A DNA stretch of 64,000 nt from an uncultured Tenacibaculum sp. (GCA_947492185.1 CANLMR010000002.1:411411-475410), one strand, 5' to 3'. Shown: positions 44,935 to 53,655, counted from the stretch's first letter. Notes: generated by a model from the sequence alone, not told the origin. Numbers and translations are program-made.

Positions 44935-46613
44935 AACACTATCAACTAGTAATTTTAACTTTCCTTTTTTTATTGTTCAATTGTAAATCAAAACCAGAAA
45001 TTGGTTTGATTACAGAAAAAGCCATGGTTGTTTCTGCCAGAAAAGAGGCTTCAAAAATAGGATCAGATATTTTAAAAAAAGGAGGTAATGCTTTCGATGC
45101 AATGGCTGCTACGGAATTAGCCCTGGCTGTTGCTTATCCTTATGCTGGCAATTTAGGCGGTGGTGGTTTTATGATATATCGCATGAATAATGGAGAAATT
45201 GGTGCTTTAGATTACAGAGAAAAAGCACCTCTAAATGCGACAAAAGATATGTATTTAGATTCTCTAGGGAATGTAATTAAAGGTAAAAGTACAATAGGCG
45301 CTATGGCAGTTGGTGTTCCAGGAACAATAGCTGGTGTTTTTCAATCTCACGCAAAGTTTGGTTCTTTACCAATAGAAGAAATTTTACAACCTGTAATTAA
45401 TCTAGCTAAGCAAGGTGTTGTAGTAACACAAAAACAACAAAAGAGATTAGAGAAGCACACACCTAATTTTAGAATAGCCAATAAGAATACGATCTTACTT
45501 GACAACAATTGGAAAAGTGGGGATACTATAAAATATAATGCTCTTGCTGAAACATTAACTAGAATTCAAAAAAATGGTCGAGATGAATTTTACAAAGGAA
45601 AAACTGCTAAAAAACTGGCAAAATTCCTACAAGATAATGGAGGAATAATAACAGAAAATGATTTAGCTAAATATGAAGCTAAATGGAGAACTCCAATTGT
45701 ATTTACTTATGATGATTTAAAGATAATTTCTATGGCTCCACCTTCAAGTGGTGGTGTTTGTTTAGCACAAATTATGAATGCTATAGAGCCTTATAAAATT
45801 GAGCAGTATAAACAAAATTCTACAAAATACATTCAAGTATTAACAGAAGCAGAACGTAGAGCTTATGCAGACAGAAGTCACTTCTTAGGAGATCCTGACT
45901 TTGTTAAAATCCCTCAAGAAAAACTAATTAGCAAAGAGTACTCAAAAAAGAGAATGAAAAATTTTTCTTTTGAAAAACCTACTTCATCCGATGCAATTTC
46001 ACATGGTAAAATTAAATTCATAGAAAGTGATGAAACTACCCACTACTCTATTGTAGATCAATTTGGAAATGCAGTTTCTGTTACCTCTACTCTTAATGGA
46101 GCATATGGATCTAAATTATACGCTTCTGAATTAGGTTTCTTTTTGAATAATGAAATGGACGATTTTAGCAGCAAACCCGGAGAACCTAATATGTTTGGGT
46201 TAATTGGTGCAGAAGCTAATAAAATTGAGCCTGAAAAGCGCATGCTAAGCTCAATGACTCCAACTATAGTAGAAAAAAACGGAAAATTATTTATGGTTGT
46301 AGGTACTCCTGGAGGATCTACAATTATTACTTCAGTTTTACAGACTATTTTAAATGTGCATGAATATAACATGGGAATGCAAGAGGCCGTAAACAAACCA
46401 CGTTTTCACCATCAATGGTTACCTAATGAAATTAGAATGGAACCTAATAGCTTTGATACAAATGTAAAACAACAACTTAAAGATTTAGGATATACTATCG
46501 ATGAAACCAATTCTCCTGTAATTGGAAAGGTTGATGCTATTTTAGTTTTACCTGATGGGAAATTAGAAGGTGGTGCCGATCACAGAGGTGATGATACTGC
46601 TGATGGTTTTTAA
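44931..46613 (+). CDS. ggt: Gamma-glutamyltransferase (lipoprotein form)
   Basis: 560 residues. Lipobox LFNCKSK with anchored Cys at 18, so it is lipid-anchored in the periplasm or outer membrane. It cleaves the gamma-glutamyl bond of glutathione and related peptides. The precursor self-cleaves at the catalytic Thr in SDETTHYSIVD (Thr369), giving large and small subunits; other family residues are GGNAFDAMAATELALAV, GNLGGGGFMIYR and the late TPGGSTIITSV. The small-subunit end GGADHRGDDTADGF is complete. Four-bp overlap with the preceding gene. Confidence 0.94.
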   Translation: MKHYQLVILTFLFLLFNCKSKPEIGLITEKAMVVSARKEASKIGSDILKKGGNAFDAMAATELALAVAYPYAGNLGGGGFMIYRMNNGEIGALDYREKAPLNATKDMYLDSLGNVIKGKSTIGAMAVGVPGTIAGVFQSHAKFGSLPIEEILQPVINLAKQGVVVTQKQQKRLEKHTPNFRIANKNTILLDNNWKSGDTIKYNALAETLTRIQKNGRDEFYKGKTAKKLAKFLQDNGGIITENDLAKYEAKWRTPIVFTYDDLKIISMAPPSSGGVCLAQIMNAIEPYKIEQYKQNSTKYIQVLTEAERRAYADRSHFLGDPDFVKIPQEKLISKEYSKKRMKNFSFEKPTSSDAISHGKIKFIESDETTHYSIVDQFGNAVSVTSTLNGAYGSKLYASELGFFLNNEMDDFSSKPGEPNMFGLIGAEANKIEPEKRMLSSMTPTIVEKNGKLFMVVGTPGGSTIITSVLQTILNVHEYNMGMQEAVNKPRFHHQWLPNEIRMEPNSFDTNVKQQLKDLGYTIDETNSPVIGKVDAILVLPDGKLEGGADHRGDDTADGF

Positions 46614-46676
46614 TTATAAAAAACTAAAACTGTAACTAAATTAACCAATACTATACTTATAATATAAAATTACATA

Positions 46677-47003
46677 ATGGTTTTAACTACAACAAACTCG
46701 ATAGAAGGATTTAAAATACTTGAATACAAAGGAATAGTTACAGGAATTTCTTATGGTTCTTCTTTTAATCATAATGGCAAAAAAATGTCTTTTAAAGACA
46801 TGTTCAGTATGAAAAAATATTATGAGGCATATTCATTAGGCTTAGCCCAAATAAAGGAAGAAGCTTTTCAGAAACTAAAAGAAAATGCAAAAGTATTAGG
46901 AGCTAATGCTATAGTTGGAATTAAAGTAGATGTAGAAACTGTTTCTAGTTCAACGGTATTAGTAGTTTCTGTTACAGGAACAGCAGTTCAAGTAGCTCAC
47001 TAA
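46677..47003 (+). CDS. YbjQ/UPF0145 family protein
   Basis: 108 residues. The heavy-metal-binding-like fold of the family is visible: EGFKILEYKGIVTGIS, KYYEAYSLGLAQIKEEAFQK, and the glycine-rich AKVLGANAIVGIKVDVE. Relatives form pentamers and have no confirmed function. Cytoplasmic, no signal. The start at 46677 directly gives MVLTTTN as in other members. It stands alone, 63 bp after ggt. Confidence 0.85.
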   Translation: MVLTTTNSIEGFKILEYKGIVTGISYGSSFNHNGKKMSFKDMFSMKKYYEAYSLGLAQIKEEAFQKLKENAKVLGANAIVGIKVDVETVSSSTVLVVSVTGTAVQVAH

Positions 47004-47052
47004 TTAAAACAATAAAAACTTCCTGTTTTAAAAAAAGAAACACTATTTCATC

Positions 47053-47077
47053 GTAACATTTTTTTCTGGTAATCGTC
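47053..47077 (+). promoter_or_regulatory. Possible ECF-type promoter of the VTT membrane gene
   Basis: GTAAC (47053-47057), 16-nt spacer with a T-run, CGTC (47074-47077), the general ECF layout, 41 bp before the ATG. The spacer is 1 bp shorter than at the sigma gene's own promoters, and the CCT after GTAA is not conserved, so a different ECF sigma may be involved. Confidence 0.4.
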
Positions 47078-47118
47078 TATTAATAAAATTGCTTTACTAA
47101 CCAATATTAGAAAAACCT

Positions 47119-47682
47119 ATGTTAAAGACTGGAAAAAAAATCTTTTATATACTCTGGGGAGTATTACTCATTTATTTTTTATACTCATATCTTAAGAACC
47201 CAGAAGTACTTTCTGTAAACTATATTAAAAATTGTATTAGTTCCTATAAAGGTCAAATTTTACTTGTTTACATTCTAATTTCATTAGTCAGAGGTTTTTT
47301 CTTAATTCCAAGTACTCCTTTTGTTATTGCTGGAGCATTACTTTTTCCGGACAACCTTTTTATGGTTTTGGTAATTTCAATGGCAGGAATTATGATTTCT
47401 GCAACTTCTTTATATTATTTTTCTGACATTTTAGGTTTTAGCGAATACTTAGAAAAAAAATATCCGAATAAAGTCAAAAAATGGGAAAATAAACTCCAAA
47501 GCTCAAAAGCCACATTTTTAGTTTTGGGATGGTCTTTTTTTCCACTAGTACCAACCGATATCATATGCTATGTTGCAGGTATAATAAAAATGCCTTTTAA
47601 ATATATGTTTATGGGTGTATTTATAGGCGAATTAATCTTAGTTTCATTCTATATTTATTCTGGTACTATTTTTAATTTATAA
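47119..47682 (+). CDS. TVP38/TMEM64-family membrane protein (VTT domain)
   Basis: 187 residues with about five membrane segments (7-24, 46-66, 72-97, 130-150, 160-182). The VTT/DedA-type core is visible: IPSTPFVIAGALLFP near 61-75, a glycine-containing re-entrant segment, and SFFPLVPTDIICYVAGIIKMP (about 137-157). DedA/VTT proteins are linked to lipid transport and membrane potential. A possible ECF promoter lies upstream, suggesting envelope-stress control. Monocistronic. Confidence 0.85.
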   Translation: MLKTGKKIFYILWGVLLIYFLYSYLKNPEVLSVNYIKNCISSYKGQILLVYILISLVRGFFLIPSTPFVIAGALLFPDNLFMVLVISMAGIMISATSLYYFSDILGFSEYLEKKYPNKVKKWENKLQSSKATFLVLGWSFFPLVPTDIICYVAGIIKMPFKYMFMGVFIGELILVSFYIYSGTIFNL

Positions 47683-47752
47683 GATTAAATTTCACGGAAC
47701 AGCCGAAGTTGTTTAATATTTTAGTATAAAATTTAAATGAACTTAAGTTTAC

Positions 47753-47760
47753 TATTTTTG
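47753..47760 (+). promoter_or_regulatory. -7 promoter box of the VOC gene
   Basis: TATTTTTG, TAnnTTTG consensus, 29 bp before the ATG at 47790. Confidence 0.4.
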
Positions 47761-47789
47761 AGTTTTAACCAAATCTCAAATTTCTAACT

Positions 47790-48209
47790 ATGATACAACC
47801 ATTTCATTTAGCTATTCCTGTTCAAGACTTAGAAAAATGTAGAATATTTTACAGAGATATTCTAGAATGTGAAGAAGGAAGAAGTTCTGACCATTGGGTA
47901 GACTTTAATTTCTTTGGTCATCAGTTGGTAATTCATCAAAAAGAAGGCTTCTCTCCTACAGAATCAATCACAAATCCGGTAGATGGACATGACGTTCCAG
48001 TTCCTCATTTTGGCGTCGTTTTAACTTGGGAAGATTGGACTAATTTATCTGAGAAACTAAAAAATGTAAATACAAAATTTATCATTGAACCAACTATTCG
48101 ATTCAAAGGGAAAATTGGTGAGCAAGCCACCATGTTTTTTAATGACCCTGAAAATAATGCTTTAGAGTTTAAAGCTTTCAAGGATATGAGTCAACTATTT
48201 GCTAAGTAA
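47790..48209 (+). CDS. VOC-family protein (glyoxalase/dioxygenase-like)
   Basis: 139 residues, single VOC domain, cytoplasmic. Ligand-like residues: His6 in PFHLAIPV, Glu in [14 protein letters not shown], His in [10 protein letters not shown] and Glu in [10 protein letters not shown] at the end, which are the four metal positions expected of a VOC dimer. The [10 protein letters not shown] ending is typical of glyoxalase-like extradiol proteins found in many bacteria and annotated only as VOC proteins. A strong terminator follows, so the gene is monocistronic. Confidence 0.85.
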   Translation: MIQPFHLAIPVQDLEKCRIFYRDILECEEGRSSDHWVDFNFFGHQLVIHQKEGFSPTESITNPVDGHDVPVPHFGVVLTWEDWTNLSEKLKNVNTKFIIEPTIRFKGKIGEQATMFFNDPENNALEFKAFKDMSQLFAK

Positions 48210-48261
48210 AAGCTACCTATTGTAATAAAACTATGGTATAATTAAAAAATAGAATAATACT

Positions 48262-48298
48262 AAACGAAGTTAAAAGCATTTTTTAACTTCGTTTTTTT
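48262..48298 (+). terminator. Terminator of the VOC gene
   Basis: Perfect 14-bp stem (48262-48275 with 48281-48294, AAACGAAGTTAAAA arm), GCATT loop, T-run. Confidence 0.9.
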
Positions 48299-48313
48299 AT
48301 GTAGTAATGTTTT

Positions 48314-48321
48314 TAAATTTA
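48314..48321 (+). promoter_or_regulatory. -7 box abutting the pseudouridine synthase TTG start
   Basis: TAAATTTA, variant of the consensus, exactly 4 bp before the TTG at 48326. Confidence 0.4.
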
Positions 48322-48325
48322 AACG

Positions 48326-49195
48326 TTGAAATTAAAAGAAAAACACATATCACCTAAACAAGAAATCCCTATTCGTTTACAAGAATATGCAGTAGGTATT
48401 TTTAACACTATACCTACTAAATCAGGTATAAAAAAAGCAATAAAAAAAGGATTAGTCTTTGTTAACGGAAAAGTAGCTTCAACCGCCTTATTTATTTCAG
48501 GAGAAGAAACTATTGAATTATATCAAGAAGAACTTAACGAAACTAAAAAGCAATTTATTTTTCCCTTAGAAATAATTTATGAAGATGAATATTTAGCTGT
48601 AATTTTTAAACCATCAGGTATAGTTGTAAGTGGAAATTCTTTTGCTACTATAAACAATGCTTTAGAGCAAAACTTAAAAGTTAGTCCATTAGAAGATGCT
48701 ATAATTCCTAGAGCAGTTCATCGATTAGATTACCCTACAAACGGTTTGCTTTTAATAAGTAAAACTAATTCTACTACTCATTATTTATCAAGGCTATTTG
48801 AGGAGAAAAAGATTTCAAAAACCTATCATGCAGTAACTATTGGCAAAATGAATTCTTCAAGAGAAATAAATTCTCCTATAGATGGAAAAGAATCTAAATC
48901 TGAATTTAGTGTTATACAAAGTATCACTTCTGAAAAGTACGAACATCTTAACTTGGTTGAATTATATCCTAAAACAGGAAGAAGACACCAGCTAAGAAAA
49001 CATTTACTTGGCATTGGAAATCCAATACTTGGTGATAAAGATTATTTTATTGAAGGTTTAGTTTCATTCGGAAATGGTCTGTATTTACATGCAACTTCAT
49101 TAGAATTTATGCATCCGGCAACAATGAAAAAAATGAAATTCACTAAAGAATTACCTAAAAAATTTAAGCGTCTTTTTCCAGATGTTTCATTGTGA
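48326..49195 (+). CDS. RluA-family pseudouridine synthase
   Basis: 289 residues. Short S4-like N-terminal RNA-binding part (about 15-66, IKKAIKKGLVFVNGKV), then the RluA catalytic domain with LAVIFKPSGIVVSG and the active-site Asp135 in VHRLDYPTNGLLLIS; GRRHQLRKHLLGIGNPILGD follows. It isomerises uridine in rRNA or tRNA. The start is TTG: no in-frame ATG lies upstream and the S4 part begins at once, and a TAAATTTA box sits 4 bp before this TTG. Its 3' end overlaps the convergent MocR gene by 32 bp. Confidence 0.9.
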   Translation: MKLKEKHISPKQEIPIRLQEYAVGIFNTIPTKSGIKKAIKKGLVFVNGKVASTALFISGEETIELYQEELNETKKQFIFPLEIIYEDEYLAVIFKPSGIVVSGNSFATINNALEQNLKVSPLEDAIIPRAVHRLDYPTNGLLLISKTNSTTHYLSRLFEEKKISKTYHAVTIGKMNSSREINSPIDGKESKSEFSVIQSITSEKYEHLNLVELYPKTGRRHQLRKHLLGIGNPILGDKDYFIEGLVSFGNGLYLHATSLEFMHPATMKKMKFTKELPKKFKRLFPDVSL

Positions 49196-50645
49196 GTTTT
49201 AATCGTAATATGAATTCCTTTATTTCTGATTCATTAAAACTAGCAAAACCTACTCGAATACAATTATGTTTAGTATTTTCAGAATCATAACGTTTGTAAT
49301 CTCCAATATCGAGGTTATAATTTTCTGCAACTTTTGCTACCATCTTCCAATTATAGGGTGCTTTTAAACACAACCAAATTGCCATCCCTCCTTTAGGTAT
49401 TTCAAACTCAAAATACTCGGATAATTCATTGGATAAAAGCTCACAAAACACATCTCTTCTAACTTTATATACTTTTAATACTTTTCTGATATGACTATCT
49501 AATTCTCCAGACTGAATGAAATCCGCAAAAGTTAACTCTAATAATGCATCTCCTTGTCTATCAACTATTCTCCTTAAATTGGAAGCTTCGTTAATAAAAT
49601 TAGTATTAGCTATTAAATAACCTATTCTAAATACAGGAGCTACTGTTTTACAAACCGATCCTATATAAATAACATTTCCGTTTGTATCATGACTCGCTAA
49701 AGGCAAAATTGGAGCATGATTATAATTAAAATCATAATCGTAATCATCTTCTAAAATAGCAAAACCATAGTTTTTAGCTAAATTCAACAAATGTATTCTA
49801 CGTTCTGCAGACAAAGTTACCGTTGTTGGATGATGATGATGTGAAGTAACATAAACTGCTCTAATAGATTTCTTTTTACATAATTTCTCTAAATCACTAA
49901 TTACCATTCCACATTCATCAACAGTTACACGCTCTATTGTTGCATTTGCATTTAAAAAAGTTAAATCAGCAGAGATGTAATTTGTTTTTCCAACAACAAT
50001 TATATCTCCTTCTTTAAATAATAGCTGGGAACTCAAATAAATTCCATTCTGACTTCCTCTTGTTATTAAAATGTTTTCTTTAGTTATATGTAGTCCTCTA
50101 GTAGTGTTTAAGTAATCAGCTAGCACTTCCCTGAGTTTCTCATTTCCATAAGTAGTTCCATAAGATAAATGTTGGAAAACACTCTTTCTACCTGCAATCC
50201 TTCTGTATGTCCTTGCTATTTCATTTACTGGAGTTAATCTTGTGTCAGATATTCCATCGTTAACATATATAACTCCTTCTTTAAATTCACTTGGCTTTCT
50301 ATATAAAAAATGATTAGAATAAAAACTAAATCCTATTTTGTTTTCAGTTTGACTTTTAGTTTCAATAAAATCTAATGGCACCAAATCAGGTAAATTACTA
50401 TTTACAAATGTTCCTTTTTTAGAAATACTTTCTACCCAACCTTGTAATAACAACTCTTCATAACAAGCTACTACAGTTTTTCTATGTACCCCTAAAATTT
50501 CAGATAAAGTTCTGGTTCCCGGTAATTTAGTCTTAGATGGCAACTTCTGATCTTTTATCAATTGTATAATTTGATTTGATAATTGAACATATAATGGTTG
50601 AGCACAAGATCTATCTAAAAAAAGAGAGGTTTTATAAGGAAACAT
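49164..50645 (-). CDS. MocR-type (GntR/aminotransferase) transcriptional regulator
   Basis: 493 residues. GntR winged helix at about 15-85 (LYVQLSNQIIQLIKDQKLPS, GTRTLSEILGVHRKTVVACY), then a fold-type I aminotransferase domain with the PLP Lys333 in IYIGSVCKTVAPVFRIGYL, the Asp in LEDDYDYDF and the YGNEKLREVLADYL helix. MocR proteins sense PLP, amines or amino acids and usually control a divergent or nearby operon. Here a divergent operon begins 81 bp away and includes a flavin-nucleotide (PNPOx-like) protein. Direct repeats in the gap may be its operator. The 3' end overlaps the rluA-type gene. Confidence 0.92.
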   Translation of the reverse strand: MFPYKTSLFLDRSCAQPLYVQLSNQIIQLIKDQKLPSKTKLPGTRTLSEILGVHRKTVVACYEELLLQGWVESISKKGTFVNSNLPDLVPLDFIETKSQTENKIGFSFYSNHFLYRKPSEFKEGVIYVNDGISDTRLTPVNEIARTYRRIAGRKSVFQHLSYGTTYGNEKLREVLADYLNTTRGLHITKENILITRGSQNGIYLSSQLLFKEGDIIVVGKTNYISADLTFLNANATIERVTVDECGMVISDLEKLCKKKSIRAVYVTSHHHHPTTVTLSAERRIHLLNLAKNYGFAILEDDYDYDFNYNHAPILPLASHDTNGNVIYIGSVCKTVAPVFRIGYLIANTNFINEASNLRRIVDRQGDALLELTFADFIQSGELDSHIRKVLKVYKVRRDVFCELLSNELSEYFEFEIPKGGMAIWLCLKAPYNWKMVAKVAENYNLDIGDYKRYDSENTKHNCIRVGFASFNESEIKEFILRLKLTMKHLEKDA

Positions 50646-50726
50646 CTGGACTATTCATTTTATTATTTCTGGATTAATAAAGTAGACCATAAAAATAGTA
50701 ATTTTAGATCATAAATAAAGCTAACG
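50646..50726. promoter_or_regulatory. Intergenic control region with candidate MocR operator
   Basis: Two direct repeats TAGACCATAAA (50683-50693) and TAGATCATAAA (50705-50715) differ at one base and are 22 bp apart, about two helical turns. A third, inverted half-site, ATAGTCCA on the minus strand (50654-50647), lies nearer the MocR gene. Two direct sites plus an inverted one match what is described for MocR/PdxR operators. Confidence 0.5.
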
Positions 50727-51245
50727 ATGAATAGAATAGAATTAAAATCAAATGAATTTGACATTTATTATAAAAGATATATTGACAAATTACCTGAAAA
50801 TATTAGTTTAATACAAAGCTTTTTACAAGGCAAAAAAAATACAATTAGATTTTTCTCAACCATTCCAAAAAACAAGTTAGAATACAGATATCAAGATGAG
50901 AAATGGTCAGTAAAAGAAATCTTTCAACATTTAATAGATACCGAACGTATCTTTATAAATCGTTGTTTTAGAATTGCTAGAAGAGATACAACACCATTAA
51001 GCGGATTTGATCAAAACATTTACATAAATCCTTCTGGTGCTGATCAAAAATCTATTGAAAATTTAATCAATGAATTCACCATTAACAGAGAACATTCTAT
51101 TAATTTTTTGAATTCAATTTCGCCTGAAGATTTATGTTTTATTGGAAATGCAAGTGGCAATGCAATATCTTCTAGAGCTGCAGCTTTTGTAATTCCTGGA
51201 CATGATATTTGGCACCAAGAAGTTATTAAAGAAAGATATTTATAA
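50727..51245 (+). CDS. DinB-family protein
   Basis: 172 residues. Four-helix DinB/YfiT-like protein: IPKNKLEYRYQDEKWSVKEI with its metal-side His in FQHLIDTERIF, and a C-terminal IPGHDIWHQEVIKERY that provides the paired His of the metal site. Relatives are thiol-dependent transferases in some cases (bacillithiol S-transferase type), but the activity here is not known. First gene of a run of four that diverges from the MocR regulator; it overlaps the next start by one base. Confidence 0.88.
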   Translation: MNRIELKSNEFDIYYKRYIDKLPENISLIQSFLQGKKNTIRFFSTIPKNKLEYRYQDEKWSVKEIFQHLIDTERIFINRCFRIARRDTTPLSGFDQNIYINPSGADQKSIENLINEFTINREHSINFLNSISPEDLCFIGNASGNAISSRAAAFVIPGHDIWHQEVIKERYL

Positions 51246-51535
51246 TGTTAGAAATAAGACCTAATTGCGAACATTGCAATAAAGATTTACCTAATACTTC
51301 TAATGAAGCAATGATATGTTCTTTTGAATGCACCTATTGTAAAGATTGTGCGACAGAGATTTTTAAAAATGTTTGTCCAAGTTGCGGTAGTAATTTTATT
51401 CATAGGCCAATACGTCCAAAAATGATGTTAGAAAAATATCCGAGCTCCAACAAACGTGTATTTGCTCCTAAAGATTTAAATAAGTTTACAGAAATGCTGA
51501 AAAAGTATGGAAATACAAGTCCTGAAAAAAGATAA
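51245..51535 (+). CDS. DUF1272 zinc-finger protein
   Basis: 96 residues. Eight cysteines in paired positions: CEHC (8-11), SFEC and CKDC in the middle, and CPSC near 45-48, all within the first 50 residues, consistent with two zinc sites of a cross-brace kind. The HRPIRPKMMLEKYPSSNKRV tail follows. Family function unknown; members often travel with DinB and GNAT genes, as here. Cytoplasmic. Confidence 0.85.
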   Translation: MLEIRPNCEHCNKDLPNTSNEAMICSFECTYCKDCATEIFKNVCPSCGSNFIHRPIRPKMMLEKYPSSNKRVFAPKDLNKFTEMLKKYGNTSPEKR

Positions 51536-51536
51536 A

Positions 51537-52052
51537 ATGACAAAAATAAAATTAGCAGATTCTTCTAATATTGAATTATTAGCTTTATTAGGTCGCGTAA
51601 CCTTTAGAGAATCACATGGAGGTTATATTGAAGATAAAACAAACCTTAATGAGTATTTAGACAAAGCATTTTCTTTTGAAACAACCCAAAAAGAAGTTAA
51701 TGATTCCAATAATGTCTACTACATTATTTATAAAAATGATTTTCCAGTTGGATATTCAAAACTCATTTTAAATTCTACTTCTAATTTTATTCCTAATCAA
51801 CGTAGTTGTCGTTTAGAACGAATCTATGTTTTAGACGAATTTATCTCACAAAAATTCGGAATAGATTTATTAAACAAAACAATTGAAAAAGCCAAAGAAT
51901 TGAATTTTGAAATGATGTGGTTGTCTGTATATATCAAAAACACAAAGGCTATTAATTTTTATTTAAAAAACGATTTTAAAGAAGTAGGAAGTATTTCATT
52001 TAAAATAAGCAAACAAGGTTATGAAAACCCAATTCTAGCGAAAAAATTATGA
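51537..52052 (+). CDS. GNAT-family N-acetyltransferase
   Basis: 171 residues from the ATG at 51537, 1 bp after the DUF1272 stop; the frame is open back to 51507 but that part lies in the preceding gene. GNAT motifs: LERIYVLDEFISQKFGIDLL (the acetyl-CoA pyrophosphate loop, here with Gln-Lys-Phe-Gly) and WLSVYIKNTKAINFYLKNDF. The acceptor is unknown. Third gene of the MocR-divergent run. Confidence 0.85.
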   Translation: MTKIKLADSSNIELLALLGRVTFRESHGGYIEDKTNLNEYLDKAFSFETTQKEVNDSNNVYYIIYKNDFPVGYSKLILNSTSNFIPNQRSCRLERIYVLDEFISQKFGIDLLNKTIEKAKELNFEMMWLSVYIKNTKAINFYLKNDFKEVGSISFKISKQGYENPILAKKL

Positions 52053-52053
52053 T

Positions 52054-52713
52054 ATGAAAGAATTTGAAAAAACAAAACTAAATAGAATTAAACGCGGAGC
52101 GAACAGAGCTGTCTATGACAAAAAAACAATAAATAAAATTTTAGATGCTGGTTTTATTGCTCAAGTAGGATATATTTATGACGGCTATCCTATAAGTATT
52201 CCAATGGCTTATGCTAGAAAAGGTGATAAAATTTATTTACACGGATCAACAGCCAATAGAATGTTAAAAGCCGTTTTAGAAAGTGGAAAAACTTCTATAA
52301 ACGTAATGCATTTAGATGGATTGGTAATTGCACGTTCCGGTTTACATCATTCGGTAAATTATCGCTCAGCTACTTTGTTTGGAGAGCTTAATGAAATTAC
52401 TAACGACAATGATAAAACTACTTTATTAAAAGACATAGTGGATCATATGATTCCAAATCATTGGGATACATTACGTCCAATGCATCAAAAAGAATTAGAT
52501 AGAACAATGGTAGTTGAATTTACAATTACATCTGCTTCAGCTAAAATAAGAGCAGAAGGTGTAAATGATGAACCAGAAGATTATGATTTACCATACTGGG
52601 CAGGCGTAGTTCCAGTAAAACAAATATTAGAAGCTCCTATTGCAGATAAAGGATATCCTTCTACAATTGATATACCTGAGCATATTTTAACACATTATAG
52701 TAAACACAAATAA
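52054..52713 (+). CDS. Flavin-nucleotide-binding, pyridoxamine 5'-phosphate oxidase-like protein
   Basis: 219 residues. The split-barrel core has RGANRAVYDKKTINKILDAG, FIAQVGYIYDGYPISIPMAY, IYLHGSTANRMLKAVL and DGLVIARSGLHHSVNYRSAT, which match the COG3467 group of flavin-binding proteins rather than true PdxH. FMN or F420 binding is expected. That a PNPOx-fold gene sits in the run controlled by a MocR regulator is suggestive of vitamin B6 or amine metabolism, but that is inference. Last gene of the run; the next ATG is 24 bp on. Confidence 0.88.
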   Translation: MKEFEKTKLNRIKRGANRAVYDKKTINKILDAGFIAQVGYIYDGYPISIPMAYARKGDKIYLHGSTANRMLKAVLESGKTSINVMHLDGLVIARSGLHHSVNYRSATLFGELNEITNDNDKTTLLKDIVDHMIPNHWDTLRPMHQKELDRTMVVEFTITSASAKIRAEGVNDEPEDYDLPYWAGVVPVKQILEAPIADKGYPSTIDIPEHILTHYSKHK

Positions 52714-52725
52714 TTAGTTTTTCAG

Positions 52726-52733
52726 TAGTTTTA
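52726..52733 (+). promoter_or_regulatory. -7 box abutting the ATP-grasp start
   Basis: TAGTTTTA, variant of the consensus, exactly 4 bp before the ATG at 52738. Confidence 0.4.
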
Positions 52734-52737
52734 CATC

Positions 52738-53655
52738 ATGAAAAAATACGATGTTGTAATTCTTTCTGAAAGAAGATATGTGAACCCTTCTGAGGTAGAT
52801 AAGTATATTGCTAATGTTTTACTTGAAGACGATTTAGTAAAAAAAGCATTAGAAAAAGATGGATTAAAAGTTACTCGTTTATCTTGGGACGATCCTAATT
52901 TTGATTGGTCAGATACCGAATATGTTTTATTTAGAACAACTTGGGATTATTTCGACAGGTTTGATGAATTTTCTACTTGGCTAGAACGAATTAGCAAGCA
53001 AACTAAGTTGATCAATTCAGAAGCTATTATTCGTTGGAATTTAGATAAGCATTATTTACTTGACTTAAAACAAAATGGAGTTCATGTATGTGAATCGTAT
53101 TTCGTAGAAAAAGGAGAAACATCTACTTTACAGGAATTAGTAATTCAACACAATCTTAATAGTTTTGTATTGAAACCTTGTGTTTCTGGAGGTGGAAGAC
53201 ATACCTATAAAATAAATCCTGAAACTATTGTAGATCATGAGTCTCTTTTTAAAGAGTTAGTTACTGAAGAAGCCTATATCATCCAACCTTTTCAACATAA
53301 TATAGTTGATAAAGGAGAAATTTCTTTAATGATAATGAACGGAGAATTTACTCATGCTGTACTAAAAATTGCAAAGCCTGGAGATTTTAGAGTTCAAGAT
53401 GATTTCGGAGGTTCTGTTCATGACTACACTCCTACTCTTGAAGAAATAAAATTTGCAGAAAAAGCTGTAAACGCATGTTCAGAAAAACCGATGTATGCAC
53501 GTGTAGATGTTTTTACAGATAATAGCAATAAATTAGCAATCGCGGAATTGGAGTTAATTGAACCAGAATTATGGTTTAGAAATCACCCAGAAGCTGCTAC
53601 AAAATTAGCAAAAGGTATAAAAGAGTTAACCCTCAACCAATCGAATCAAACATGA
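52738..53655 (+). CDS. ATP-grasp domain protein of unknown substrate
   Basis: 305 residues. ATP-grasp fold: N-terminal DxVILSERRYVN-like domain, LVIQHNLNSFVLKPCVSGGG (about 137-156; ATP-binding Lys and glycine-rich loop), EEAYIIQPFQHNIVDKGEISL (about 178-198) and late YARVDVF with AELELIEPELWFR supplying the metal-binding Glu/Asn-type residues. Members ligate an amine or amino acid to a carboxylate with ATP. It overlaps the next gene by 4 bp, so they are translationally coupled. Confidence 0.85.
   Translation: MKKYDVVILSERRYVNPSEVDKYIANVLLEDDLVKKALEKDGLKVTRLSWDDPNFDWSDTEYVLFRTTWDYFDRFDEFSTWLERISKQTKLINSEAIIRWNLDKHYLLDLKQNGVHVCESYFVEKGETSTLQELVIQHNLNSFVLKPCVSGGGRHTYKINPETIVDHESLFKELVTEEAYIIQPFQHNIVDKGEISLMIMNGEFTHAVLKIAKPGDFRVQDDFGGSVHDYTPTLEEIKFAEKAVNACSEKPMYARVDVFTDNSNKLAIAELELIEPELWFRNHPEAATKLAKGIKELTLNQSNQT

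Noticed and set aside
46058..46396. 112-codon open frame on the minus strand
   Set aside because: Antisense to the conserved small subunit of gamma-glutamyltransferase; no independent evidence.
47008..47035. TTAAAACA/TGTTTTAA hairpin as terminator of the YbjQ-like gene
   Set aside because: All-A/T stem with a long loop and followed by A residues, not T.
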